Shown here: piece after piece, positions 9,236-16,991 of the stretch
How the letters are laid out: each line of letters opens with the position of its first letter
Position numbering within the stretch: position 1 is the first letter of the stretch
Assembly: GCF_001905735.1 (NCBI RefSeq)
Contig: NZ_LISW01000002.1
Span: 1,090,426 to 1,154,425, forward strand
Source of the DNA: Streptomyces sp. CB01249
GTDB taxonomy: Bacteria > Actinomycetota > Actinomycetes > Streptomycetales > Streptomycetaceae
Length of the DNA: 64,000 bases
Direction: 5' to 3'
Made by a program: the position numbers and the translations under genes
Notes under the pieces: generated by a model
Database searches by the model: none
Told to the model about the DNA's origin: nothing
Seen by the model: only the letters and a program-made list of their open reading frames with translations

Positions 9236-9444
9236 TGACCGAAGCAACGGATCTCGCCGAGCGGGCGGGCGACCGTGACCCCCGCGTGGGGCTGCGGTCG
9301 GTCGCCGCGCTGCGGCGGCTGCTGGAGCAGCTGGAAGCCGTACAAGTCAGAAGCGCCCGCGCCAAGGGCTGGTCGTGGCAGGAGATCGCCGCCGAACTGG
9401 GCGTCAGCAGGCAGGCCGTGCACAAGAAGTACGGGAGGCATTGA
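9235..9444 (+). CDS. Small helix-turn-helix protein
   Basis: A 69-residue protein. The first half is a helical stretch. The second half carries a helix-turn-helix at about residues 44-66 (WSWQEIAAELGVSRQAVHKKYG). It is encoded directly upstream of a Clp N-domain protein with a 1-base overlap (TGATG), a pairing I have seen in streptomycetes. It is the obvious candidate to bind the two TGTCAAC-N4-GTTGACA palindromes over its own promoter and repress itself; this is inference. Its size suggests it binds as a dimer. Confidence 0.85.
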   Translation: MTEATDLAERAGDRDPRVGLRSVAALRRLLEQLEAVQVRSARAKGWSWQEIAAELGVSRQAVHKKYGRH

Positions 9445-10019
9445 TGTTCGAGCGATTCACCAAGGACGCACGCGCCACAGTGACCGGCGCCGTGGAACAC
9501 GCCGGGCGGGCCGGGGCTACCACGGTCACCGGGGAGCATCTGCTGCTCGCTCTGCTGGACCAGGAGGGCGGAAGGGCCGCGTTCGCGCTCACCGCGCTGG
9601 GTCTCGTGGACCGCAGGGAGTCCGTCGAGGCGGCGCTCGCCGAGGCCGGCCGGCGCGGCGGCATGAGCAGGGCCGACGCCGACGCGCTCGCGGACATCGG
9701 CATCGACCTCACCGCCGTCGTCTCGCGCATCGAGGAGGCGCACGGCGAGGGCGTCCTGCGGGGCGACGGCGGGCGGCGGCGCCGGGCGGGCCGCCCGTCC
9801 TTCTCCCGGGAGGCGAAGAAGGCCCTGGAGAAGTCGCTGCGCGTCGCGCTCGGGCGCGGCGACCGGTCCATCGGCGGCGAACACCTCCTGCTGGCCCTCA
9901 CCGCGACCCCCGGCCCCGTCGCCGACGTGCTCGCGGAGCACGGGGCGACGTACGCCTCGGTCGAGCGCGCGCTGTACGGGAACGGTGGCGCGGACGGCCA
10001 GGACCGCAGGGCGAGCTGA
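9444..10019 (+). CDS. Clp N-terminal (double Clp-N) domain protein
   Basis: A 191-residue protein with two Clp-N repeats. The first is at about residues 3-75 (FERFTKDARATVTGAVEHA, then GEHLLLALLDQEGG). The second is at about 115-185 (FSREAKKALEKSLRVAL, then GGEHLLLALTATPGP). Clp-N repeats are the substrate/adaptor-binding region of ClpA/ClpC unfoldases. There is no AAA+ ATPase module, so this stand-alone protein may act as an adaptor, inhibitor or decoy in proteolysis. The ATG at 9444 follows GGGAGG and overlaps the upstream stop by 1 base. The same frame is open upstream to 9375 but without the domain. Confidence 0.9.
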   Translation: MFERFTKDARATVTGAVEHAGRAGATTVTGEHLLLALLDQEGGRAAFALTALGLVDRRESVEAALAEAGRRGGMSRADADALADIGIDLTAVVSRIEEAHGEGVLRGDGGRRRRAGRPSFSREAKKALEKSLRVALGRGDRSIGGEHLLLALTATPGPVADVLAEHGATYASVERALYGNGGADGQDRRAS

Positions 10020-10041
10020 CCCGGCGGGGGCGGGGGCAGGC

Positions 10042-10071
10042 GTACGGGGGCCGGTCGCCCGGCCCCCGTAC
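10042..10071. terminator. Bidirectional terminator hairpin
   Basis: A perfect 13-bp stem (10042-10054 with 10059-10071) with loop TCGC lies between the convergent Clp-N gene and the padR gene. It abuts the padR stop codon. Confidence 0.85.
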
Positions 10072-11031
10072 CTACTTCTCCCCGTCCCCCCGCAGCACTG
10101 CACCCACCTGCGCCGCCGCCGTCGCCAAGTGGCTGCGGACCTCGGCGAGCTGGGCCTCCGTCACCCCGTGGTCCCTGGCCGCGTCGCGGATCTCGTCGCG
10201 GAAGCGGTCGAGCAGCCGGTCCAGATCGCGGGCCGGGTCACCCGTGCCGCCCGCGTCCCGGCCCCACTCGGGGTCGGTGCCGGCGGCGTCCGGCTTGACG
10301 TGCGGCCCCCAGCTCCCCGTACGCGCGAAGCCGCCCAGCTGGCCGGTGATCTCGGCCAGGCCCTCGCGGACCCCGGCCGGCCAGTCGCCCCGGGCGAAGT
10401 GCTCCTGGACCTGGCGGGCGGCGTTCTGCATCTGCTCGCGCGCCCGGTCCTGGGCCTCCTTGGCCTGGCGGCGGGCCTGCTGGGCGTCCTGGCGGGCGCG
10501 CCGGGACTCGTCCTTGGCTCGGCGGGCCTGCTCCTTCCACTCCTGCTTGGCCTTGCGCAACTCGTCCTTGGCGGTACGCCACGTCTCGTGGTCGCCGATG
10601 TCGCCGAACGGCGCCTTGGTGCCCGGAGTGGCCCCCGGCGTGTGGCGCGACTCGTCGGCCGCCGCCCGCATCTCGCTGCGCAGCTTGCCCGCGGCCCCGC
10701 GCACGTCGTCGCGCATTTCGGCGGCCAGCTCGGAGACCGACTCCCGGATCTCCAGCTCCAGATCGGCCAGCTCCCCGGTGCGGTCGGCGAGTTCGGCGCG
10801 GCCGGCGTCGGTGATGGAGTAGACCTTGCGGCCCCCCTCCGTGGCGTGCGTGACCAGGCCCTCCGCCTCCAGCTTGGCCAGCCGGGGGTAGACCGTGCCG
10901 GCCGAGGGGGCGTACAGGCCCTGGAAGCGCTCCTCCAGCAGGCGGATCACCTCGTAGCCGTGCCGGGGTGCCTCGTCCAGCAGCTTGAGGAGGTACAGCC
11001 GCAGACGGCCGTGGGCGAATACGGGGGGCAT
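10072..11031 (-). CDS. PadR-family transcriptional regulator with long coiled-coil tail
   Basis: A 319-residue protein. An N-terminal PadR winged helix occupies about residues 1-90 (RLYLLKLLDEAPRHGYEVIRLL, then AGTVYPRLAKLEAEGLV). A very charged helical stretch (Ala/Arg/Glu/Lys-rich) follows over about 140-215 and reads as a coiled coil, then a Gly/Asp-rich region and a last helical segment. Simple PadR proteins end near 180 residues, so the tail is an extension. It lies 1 base downstream of the DUF4097 gene and is probably translated from the same mRNA. It likely represses the pair through the CGATATATCG site upstream of the DUF4097 gene. Confidence 0.88.
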   Translation of the reverse strand: MPPVFAHGRLRLYLLKLLDEAPRHGYEVIRLLEERFQGLYAPSAGTVYPRLAKLEAEGLVTHATEGGRKVYSITDAGRAELADRTGELADLELEIRESVSELAAEMRDDVRGAAGKLRSEMRAAADESRHTPGATPGTKAPFGDIGDHETWRTAKDELRKAKQEWKEQARRAKDESRRARQDAQQARRQAKEAQDRAREQMQNAARQVQEHFARGDWPAGVREGLAEITGQLGGFARTGSWGPHVKPDAAGTDPEWGRDAGGTGDPARDLDRLLDRFRDEIRDAARDHGVTEAQLAEVRSHLATAAAQVGAVLRGDGEK

Positions 11032-11032
11032 G

Positions 11033-11890
11033 TCAGAGCACCTTTCCGGTGGGCTCGGCGTCGTACGGTTCCTCCTCGGCCGGCGGGCGGCGCAGGAGCG
11101 CGATCGACCCCGATACGGTCGTCGCCCGCAGGGTGCCGGTGCCGGGGCCCAGCGTGCCGGTGATCTTCTTCGCGCCCCACTGGCCGCTGACCCGCAGGTC
11201 GTCGAAGCCGTTGGAGACGGAACCGCTCGCCGTGTTCGCCTCCACCCGCGCGTCGGCGGGGTGCGGCAGCCGGATGGCGATCTCGCCGGAGACCGTGGTC
11301 AGCCGGATGTCCGTGGGCTTCCCGGTCGGGTCCAGGTCGAGCACCATGCCGCCGCTGACGGACTCCGCCTTCACGGAGGCGCCCGCGCCCTCGACCACGG
11401 TCAGCTCGCCGGAGACCGACTTGAAGCGCAGGTCCCCGGTGACGGACTGGGCCTCGATGCTGCCCGACACCGTCTCCGCGCCGACCGGCCCCGAGAGCTT
11501 GACGAGCGTGGTGTCACCGGTGACGCCGCGCACCTCCGTACGACCGCGGACACCGGAGACGAAGGCCCCGGCGCCGACCACGCCGACCTCCACCGAGGAG
11601 CCGGCCGGGACCGCGAGCGAGACGACCGCGGTGCGGCGCCACTCCTTGCGGTCGAACCACTTCAGCAGGTTCTGCCAGGCCAGGTCCTCGTACGCCACGG
11701 TCAGGACGCCGTCCTCCTGCGTCACGATCAGCGGCGGGCCCTCGATGGCGGAGACCTCCAGGCGCGCGGTCGGCTCGTCGGTGCCGACCACGTTGACCGT
11801 GCCGTTGACGACGCGCACCTTCAGCGCGGTCACGGGTTCCTCGAAGGCCAGTTTCCGAGGCTCGGCGACGGTCCACGTCGAGACAGGCAT
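11033..11890 (-). CDS. DUF4097 family beta-repeat protein
   Basis: A 285-residue protein made of short repeated beta-strand units such as SGPVGAETVSGSIEAQSVTGDL and later VSGEIAIRLP and ASGSVSNGF. This predicts a right-handed beta-solenoid typical of DUF4097/DUF4098 adhesin-like proteins. No signal peptide or membrane segment is visible, so it is probably cytoplasmic. The start at 11890 lies in a short leader after a palindromic site. It forms a two-gene unit with the PadR regulator (1-base gap). Function is unknown; in other bacteria such proteins accompany PadR/PspC envelope-stress genes. Confidence 0.85.
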   Translation of the reverse strand: MPVSTWTVAEPRKLAFEEPVTALKVRVVNGTVNVVGTDEPTARLEVSAIEGPPLIVTQEDGVLTVAYEDLAWQNLLKWFDRKEWRRTAVVSLAVPAGSSVEVGVVGAGAFVSGVRGRTEVRGVTGDTTLVKLSGPVGAETVSGSIEAQSVTGDLRFKSVSGELTVVEGAGASVKAESVSGGMVLDLDPTGKPTDIRLTTVSGEIAIRLPHPADARVEANTASGSVSNGFDDLRVSGQWGAKKITGTLGPGTGTLRATTVSGSIALLRRPPAEEEPYDAEPTGKVL

Positions 11891-11920
11891 GGATCTGACC
11901 TCCCGATAGCACTGGCGACG

Positions 11921-11958
11921 CAACATATCGCGTCTCTTGGAGAACACGATATATCGCG
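11921..11958. promoter_or_regulatory. Candidate PadR operator with CGATATATCG palindrome
   Basis: A perfect 10-bp palindrome CGATATATCG (11947-11956) lies about 57 bases upstream of the DUF4097 start, with a second ATATCGCG half at 11925-11932. Such AT-rich palindromes are very unusual in this GC context and are typical of PadR-type operators. Binding is inferred. Confidence 0.6.
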
Positions 11959-12049
11959 GTCTCGGGAAGTCAAGAAAAGGGGTGCGGGCGCGGATGGGAA
12001 GGGTGCGCAAAACCCCACAAGCCGGGGCAAGGTGTCCTACGGTGTGGGC

Positions 12050-12856
12050 ATGGACGCGACCTCACCCGTGGGTGCCCTGCTGCTGTGCCGGACCGTGCCG
12101 GACGCCGTGCGCCCGGTCGCGCAGCTGCTCCGCGAACCGCTGCTGCTCGCGCCGGCCGGACCGGGCTGGAGCGTTCTCGTACCGGAGGGAGAGCCCTGGC
12201 AGGGCGGCCGCCGGGCCAGGGCGGGCGAGGGGGAGCGGGCGGAGCCCGTCGACCGGGTGCTGGGCGGCTGGGCCACCGCGCTCGCCGTCGGCTCCACCTG
12301 GCCGGTGCTCGCGCTGTGGTGGGACGGCGACCGGGCCGGCTACACGCTCGCCTCCGGCTTCCGCCGCCCCGTGGGCTACGTCTGGCTGGCGGACGGCACG
12401 CCGGCCGGTGAGGACGAGGCCATGCGTACGTTCGCCGAGCGGCTGGGGCTCGACCCCGTACTGGACGTGCAGTCGCTCGAAGCGCTCACCCGGCCCGACC
12501 CGGACGCCGACGCCCGGGCCCGGTTGCGCGGGCTGCTCGCCGTGCTCACCCGCACCGGCCTCACGCTCCCGGCCGGGCTGGACGCGAACGCCGAGCGCAT
12601 CGAATGGCCCGGCTGGCGCGACGCGGTCAAGGTCGACCTGGGCGCGGTGGAGAGCAGCCGCTTCGGCCCGTGGGTGCGGGGCCCGCGGGCGCGGGCGCTC
12701 GCGGGGGCCCAGCTCGCGGCGGGACTGCCGCTCGCCCTGTGGGGAGCGGCCCGGCGCAGCGGCGGCTGGGCGTTCGCCGGGGTGCTGCTGATGGCGCACG
12801 GGGCGCTGGGACTCGCGTACGACCGCGTACGCGAGGGCCGCCCCGACGGGGAGTGA
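12050..12856 (+). CDS. Conserved actinobacterial membrane-associated protein, unknown function
   Basis: A 268-residue protein I cannot assign to a named family. The first 200 residues are soluble, with many Trp (WPVLALWWDGD, VGYVWLADG). The last 45 residues contain two hydrophobic stretches (AGAQLAAGLPLALWGAA and WAFAGVLLMAHGALGLAY), predicting two membrane helices near the C-terminus. The ATG at 12050 is taken because the sequence MDATSPVGALL reads as a normal start; no strong ribosome site precedes it and a GTG lies nearby in another frame. It is convergent with the small DUF6104 gene, only 3 bases apart. Confidence 0.7.
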   Translation: MDATSPVGALLLCRTVPDAVRPVAQLLREPLLLAPAGPGWSVLVPEGEPWQGGRRARAGEGERAEPVDRVLGGWATALAVGSTWPVLALWWDGDRAGYTLASGFRRPVGYVWLADGTPAGEDEAMRTFAERLGLDPVLDVQSLEALTRPDPDADARARLRGLLAVLTRTGLTLPAGLDANAERIEWPGWRDAVKVDLGAVESSRFGPWVRGPRARALAGAQLAAGLPLALWGAARRSGGWAFAGVLLMAHGALGLAYDRVREGRPDGE

Positions 12857-12859
12857 CCC

Positions 12860-13045
12860 CTACTCGTCCTCGTCCTCGTCGTCGTCCAGACGGGCCAGCC
12901 AGGTCGCGAGGCGCTCGACCGGCACCTCGAAGTCGGGATTGAGATCGACGAACGTACGAAGCTGCTCGGCGAGCCACTCGAAAGTGACCTCTTCCTCGCC
13001 TCGCCGCTTCTCCAGCTCCTCGATACCGCGGTCGGTGAAGTACAT
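12860..13045 (-). CDS. DUF6104 family small acidic protein
   Basis: A 61-residue protein starting MYFTDRGIEELEKRRGEEEV and ending in a run of Asp/Glu. It matches a short protein conserved across streptomycetes and annotated DUF6104. It is strongly acidic, with one helical first half and no membrane segment. No function is known. It is the last minus-strand gene before the plus-strand island. Confidence 0.8.
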   Translation of the reverse strand: MYFTDRGIEELEKRRGEEEVTFEWLAEQLRTFVDLNPDFEVPVERLATWLARLDDDEDEDE

Positions 13046-13231
13046 GCCGCAAGTCTAGTGGTGGGGCAGGGCGGCCCTGTGGCCGCTCCGGGCGTGCGCG
13101 GCTTCCCGGCCCGTCTGGCGTCCGCGCTCGGCGGGGCCCTTCTCGCGGAGCCGCTCGCGTCCTGGTCGAAGTGCCTCGCCCCGGACCGTTACGGCCGTTA
13201 ATCTGCGGGTAGTTGGTGAACGGGGGGTGTC

Positions 13232-13768
13232 ATGGGTGACAGTGGGTCCCGTATTACGCGTATTGAGCTGCCGGACGGCACACCGGTCTGGGCCAGGATC
13301 TCCGGGGCCGAGGAGCTGACCGGGCCGGGGACCGGCGGTGGGCCGACCTATACGGACACCGGGTTCGGGGACTTCGCGGACCAGGTGCAGGCCCGGGTCG
13401 AGAGCCTGCACTCCGTGGTGACCGGGGTCGCGCGCTCGCTCGCCGTGCCGTTGCGGGCGGTGCGGCCGGACGAGGTGAGCGTCGAGTTCGGCATCGAGCT
13501 GACCGCCAAGGCCGGGAAGATCGTCGGGCTGCTCGCGGACGGCGAGGCGAAGAGTGCCATCACGGTCACCCTCACCTGGAACGGCGGCGGGCCGCCCATC
13601 GACCCGCCCCCGCCCGCCCCCGTACCGGCGCAGACGGCCCCGCCCCCCGCGCCCGCCGCACCACCGCCGGGCGCCGGCGCACCCCCGGGCTTCCCGCCCG
13701 CCGGGGCACCCCCCGGCGCACCGGCACACCCTGGCGGTGCGGGCGGCAGCGACGGCGGCGGGGCATGA
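13232..13768 (+). CDS. Trypsin-co-occurring domain (CU044_2847/Trypco1) protein, module 1
   Basis: A 178-residue protein. Residues 5-115 form a compact beta-rich domain: an N-terminal strand block ITRIELPDGTPVWARI, an amphipathic helix with VESLHSVVTGVARSL, and RPDEVSVEFGIELTAKAG, then AITVTLTW. This is the Trypco1 type found next to trypsin-like peptidases in actinobacterial conflict operons. Residues 116-178 are a Pro/Gly/Ala tail without predicted fold. The ATG at 13232 follows GGGGGGTGTC. Its stop overlaps the start of the trypsin-like gene (ATGA), so the two are translationally coupled. It probably binds or regulates the protease; this is inference from context. Confidence 0.8.
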   Translation: MGDSGSRITRIELPDGTPVWARISGAEELTGPGTGGGPTYTDTGFGDFADQVQARVESLHSVVTGVARSLAVPLRAVRPDEVSVEFGIELTAKAGKIVGLLADGEAKSAITVTLTWNGGGPPIDPPPPAPVPAQTAPPPAPAAPPPGAGAPPGFPPAGAPPGAPAHPGGAGGSDGGGA

Positions 13769-15828
13769 CCTTCGGGGAACAGGGGGGCGCAGAGGGGGCC
13801 CTCGGCCCCGCTCAGGCCGCTCTCATGGACCTCGTCCAGGACGCCACCGTACGCATCCATCGCCCGCCGTCCGGGTATGCCCAGGACGGGCCGGAAGGGG
13901 ACTTCCTGGGCAGCGGCTTCTTCGTCGCACCCAGCTGGGTCCTCACGTGCGCGCACGTGGCGATGCGGGGGGAGGCGGGCATGGTGGGCGTGTGGTTCAA
14001 GGAGGACCGCTACAGCGCGGAACTGACCGAGGTGCCGGGCCGCGTCGTCGCCGCACTGCCGGGCACCCGGCCCCCGGGCCCGGGCGGCTGGCCCGCCCCC
14101 GACCTGGCGCTCATCCAGCTCCAGCGCCCCGTCGAACACCCCTGCGTGTACGTCACCGAGCGGTCCGAGGCGATGCTCCGCAGCCGCGAGGTCCGCTGCG
14201 TGGGCTGGGCGCCCGTCCAGGGCGGCGGGCTCCAGAACCGCAGCGGTGTCTGCGTCGTCAAGGGCTCGTACGGGGGATCGGGCGACGCCGAACAGGTCGT
14301 CAGGATCGACGGCGACTGGGTGGAACTCGGCATGTCCGGCGGGCCGTTGGTGGACCTCGCCCGGGGCGAGGTCGTCGGCGTCATCAAGTCGCAGATCAAC
14401 GGCCACCAGGGCGGCACCGCCGTCGGCGTCGAACGGCTGCGCACCCTGGAGGTGCCGGCCGGGCCCGTCGAGACCGAGACCGACGACATATACCAGTCCG
14501 TCTTCCACGCCCACGACCGCTACCACGCCGACCGGCACACCAGCTCCGCCGGGACCGAGCGGACCTGGACCGACGCGCAGAGCGACCTGCCCGACCCGCC
14601 CGGCGGCATCCTCGGACCCAAGCTCCGCGCCGAACTCCTGGGCCGGCTCGCCGAACTGCCGCCCCCGGCCAGCACCCGGTCGCTGCTGACCCTGCTCGAC
14701 CGGCTGCCCGGGGTGTACGCCCGCGACCACCGCCCGGCCCCGCGCGGCTGGCGCGACGGGCTCGGCGCGCTGTACGACGCCCGTGCCCGCGACCGCGAGG
14801 CGCGGTTCGAGCTGATCGTCCGCTACTGCATGGGCGTCCTCGCGGCCGACCGCCCCTGCGGCCAGCTCTCCGTGCGCAACGCCAAGGCGCTCTGGGGCTG
14901 GGTCAAGCGCGTCGCCGACACCGAACTGCCCCGCGACCTGCGCCGCCGCCTCGACGTGGAGTGGGCCGCGATCCGGCTCCGCCTGGAACAGAACCGCCAG
15001 CAGGCCGCCCGCGCCCCGGCCGGCGACCCCGTCCTCTACGGCGAACGAGACTGCGTCGTGCTCCATGTCGACCTCCAGGGCTGGGCCCGCGACCAGTACG
15101 ACTGGCGGGTCGCCGTGGACCGCCGGGCCGGGGAGGCGGAGCCCGTGGACGAGGACAGCCGCGGCGTGCCGCTCGGCACCGTCCCGGACCGGCTCGCCGC
15201 CGCGCTGACCGAGGCGTTCCGCCGGTGCGACGAACCGGACAGCCCCGCCATGCTCCAGGTCGTCGTCGCGCCCGCGCTCTTCGGCCTGCCGGTGGACGAC
15301 TGGGAGCTGCCGCCGTCCGGGATGCGGCTCGGAGCCGTACGCCCTGTGGTGCTGCGCAGCCCGTACCCGGGGGCTACCGACGAGCGGCCCGCCCGGTGGG
15401 ACGCGGGTCTGGCGGCCGCGATCCGGGCCGAGGTCGTCGACTGCGAGGACGAATTGCGGGTACGTGTACCGGAGTCGGCGCGGCTGCGCACCCTGGCCCA
15501 CGAGACCGTGCCCGTCCTGTGCCGCTACGGCAACCCGGACCCCGACGTCACGGCCGGGGTGGTGCGGCTGCTCGACAGCGGCTTCGGGGTGGCGCTGCTC
15601 CAGCGGCGCACCGCGGAGGGCGACACGGTCTGCAAGGAGTTCCACCGCCGCGTGGCCGAGGCGGTGTCGGACACCCGCACCCACGACCGGCTGCCGTGGA
15701 AGATCCACGAACTGAGACGCGGGGTGAGCGCGGGGCGGACGGAGATGTACTGGTCCGCAGGCGCTGCCCTCTACTACGACGACCCACACCGTCCGCTGCC
15801 GGGCTCCGACTTCCTGGAGGCGCCGTGA
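13765..15828 (+). CDS. Trypsin-like serine protease with VMAP-type C-terminal region
   Basis: A 687-residue protein. Residues 22-215 are a trypsin-fold peptidase with a complete triad: His64 in LTCAHVAM, Asp113 in PDLALIQL, and Ser191 in GMSGGPLVD. No signal peptide precedes it, so it acts inside the cell. Residues ~260-687 form a region that resembles the vWA-MoxR-associated proteins (VMAP) described in ternary conflict systems: a helical middle part (STRSLLTLLDRLPGVY) and a C-terminal alpha/beta part (ERDCVVLHVDLQGW, then KIHELRRG). It is followed by a MoxR ATPase and a vWA protein, exactly the expected partners. The inferred job is a regulated executioner or signalling protease released by the ATPase. 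Confidence 0.85.
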   Translation: MTFGEQGGAEGALGPAQAALMDLVQDATVRIHRPPSGYAQDGPEGDFLGSGFFVAPSWVLTCAHVAMRGEAGMVGVWFKEDRYSAELTEVPGRVVAALPGTRPPGPGGWPAPDLALIQLQRPVEHPCVYVTERSEAMLRSREVRCVGWAPVQGGGLQNRSGVCVVKGSYGGSGDAEQVVRIDGDWVELGMSGGPLVDLARGEVVGVIKSQINGHQGGTAVGVERLRTLEVPAGPVETETDDIYQSVFHAHDRYHADRHTSSAGTERTWTDAQSDLPDPPGGILGPKLRAELLGRLAELPPPASTRSLLTLLDRLPGVYARDHRPAPRGWRDGLGALYDARARDREARFELIVRYCMGVLAADRPCGQLSVRNAKALWGWVKRVADTELPRDLRRRLDVEWAAIRLRLEQNRQQAARAPAGDPVLYGERDCVVLHVDLQGWARDQYDWRVAVDRRAGEAEPVDEDSRGVPLGTVPDRLAAALTEAFRRCDEPDSPAMLQVVVAPALFGLPVDDWELPPSGMRLGAVRPVVLRSPYPGATDERPARWDAGLAAAIRAEVVDCEDELRVRVPESARLRTLAHETVPVLCRYGNPDPDVTAGVVRLLDSGFGVALLQRRTAEGDTVCKEFHRRVAEAVSDTRTHDRLPWKIHELRRGVSAGRTEMYWSAGAALYYDDPHRPLPGSDFLEAP

Positions 15829-15958
15829 GCCACCGCGCAAAGCATCAGTCGTGTAAGCGAACTGGCTGTCCCCTTACGGGTGTTGAGCCGGATCGCTACG
15901 GTAGGGCACGTCCGACGCAGGCCGCCCCTGGCGGACGAGTGACAACGAGGGACACGCT

Positions 15959-16984
15959 ATGAGTGAACCGAGCGAGTGGCTCATCTACCGGGGCATCGGC
16001 GAACCGCACGACGAGGTTCCCCAGCTGCCGCCCCCGCCGCCCTGGCGCGACTTCACCGGAGGCCGCGGGCCCGGCGGGGCGGACGGCGGCGAGTCCGCCG
16101 ACCGGCGGCTCGGCATCCCCGGGCGCGTCGCCGAGGAGCACCGGCCCGGCGCCGAGGAACTGGAGATGATCAACGCGGCGCTGTACCTGCGGCGCCCCCT
16201 GCTCGTCACCGGGGACCCGGGCGCGGGCAAGAGCACCCTGGCCCACTCCGTGGCGCGGGAGCTCGAACTCGGCAAGGTGCTGCGCTGGCCCGTGGTCAGC
16301 CGCACCACCCTCCAGGACGGCCTGTACCACTACGACGCCATCGCCAGGCTCCAGGACGTCCAGATCGCCTCGCACGCGGCGGCCGGCGGCGCGGAAGGGG
16401 CCGACGCGGCCCAGAGCGTGGGCAGTTACATCCGGCTCGGCCCGCTCGGCACCGCGCTGCTGCCCTCGGACCGGCCGCGCGTCCTGCTCATCGACGAGCT
16501 GGACAAGAGCGACATCGACCTCCCCAACGACCTGCTGAACGTCCTGGAGGAGGGCGAGTTCGCCATCCCGGAGCTGGAGCGGATCGCCGACCGGCTGCCC
16601 GACGGCGAGGCGGACGTCCTCGACCACGACGGCAACAAGGTCCGGATCAAGGGCGGCCGGGTGCAGTGCCGGGCCTTCCCCTTCGTGGTGCTCACGAGCA
16701 ACGGCGAGCGGGACTTCCCGGCCCCACTGATGCGCCGTTGCATCCACCTGGAGCTCGGCCGCCCCGACCACAAGCGCCTCGCCTCCTTCGTCAAGGCCCA
16801 CCTCGGCGAGGAGGCCGCCCGCGCCAGCGACGACCTGATCGCCCACTTCCTGGAACGCTCCCGCACCGAACTCCTCGCCACGGACCAGCTGCTGAACGCC
16901 ATATACCTCACGCACGCCGCGTCACCGGCGGGCCGCGACCGGCTCGCCGACCTGCTCATCCAGCGACTCGACCGGCCGAGGTGA
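15959..16984 (+). CDS. MoxR-type AAA+ ATPase, module 1
   Basis: A 341-residue ATPase. A Pro-rich N-terminal 60 residues leads into the AAA+ core. Walker A is GDPGAGKST at 85-93 and Walker B is VLLIDELDK at 175-183. Sensor 1 lies in VVLTSNGERDFP, followed by the arginine finger region LMRRC. MoxR proteins partner with vWA proteins as chaperone-like switches; here the vWA gene starts 7 bases downstream. A 130-base gap separates it from the protease gene, so it may have an extra promoter, although all genes point the same way. Confidence 0.93.
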   Translation: MSEPSEWLIYRGIGEPHDEVPQLPPPPPWRDFTGGRGPGGADGGESADRRLGIPGRVAEEHRPGAEELEMINAALYLRRPLLVTGDPGAGKSTLAHSVARELELGKVLRWPVVSRTTLQDGLYHYDAIARLQDVQIASHAAAGGAEGADAAQSVGSYIRLGPLGTALLPSDRPRVLLIDELDKSDIDLPNDLLNVLEEGEFAIPELERIADRLPDGEADVLDHDGNKVRIKGGRVQCRAFPFVVLTSNGERDFPAPLMRRCIHLELGRPDHKRLASFVKAHLGEEAARASDDLIAHFLERSRTELLATDQLLNAIYLTHAASPAGRDRLADLLIQRLDRPR

Positions 16985-16991
16985 GGTTCTG

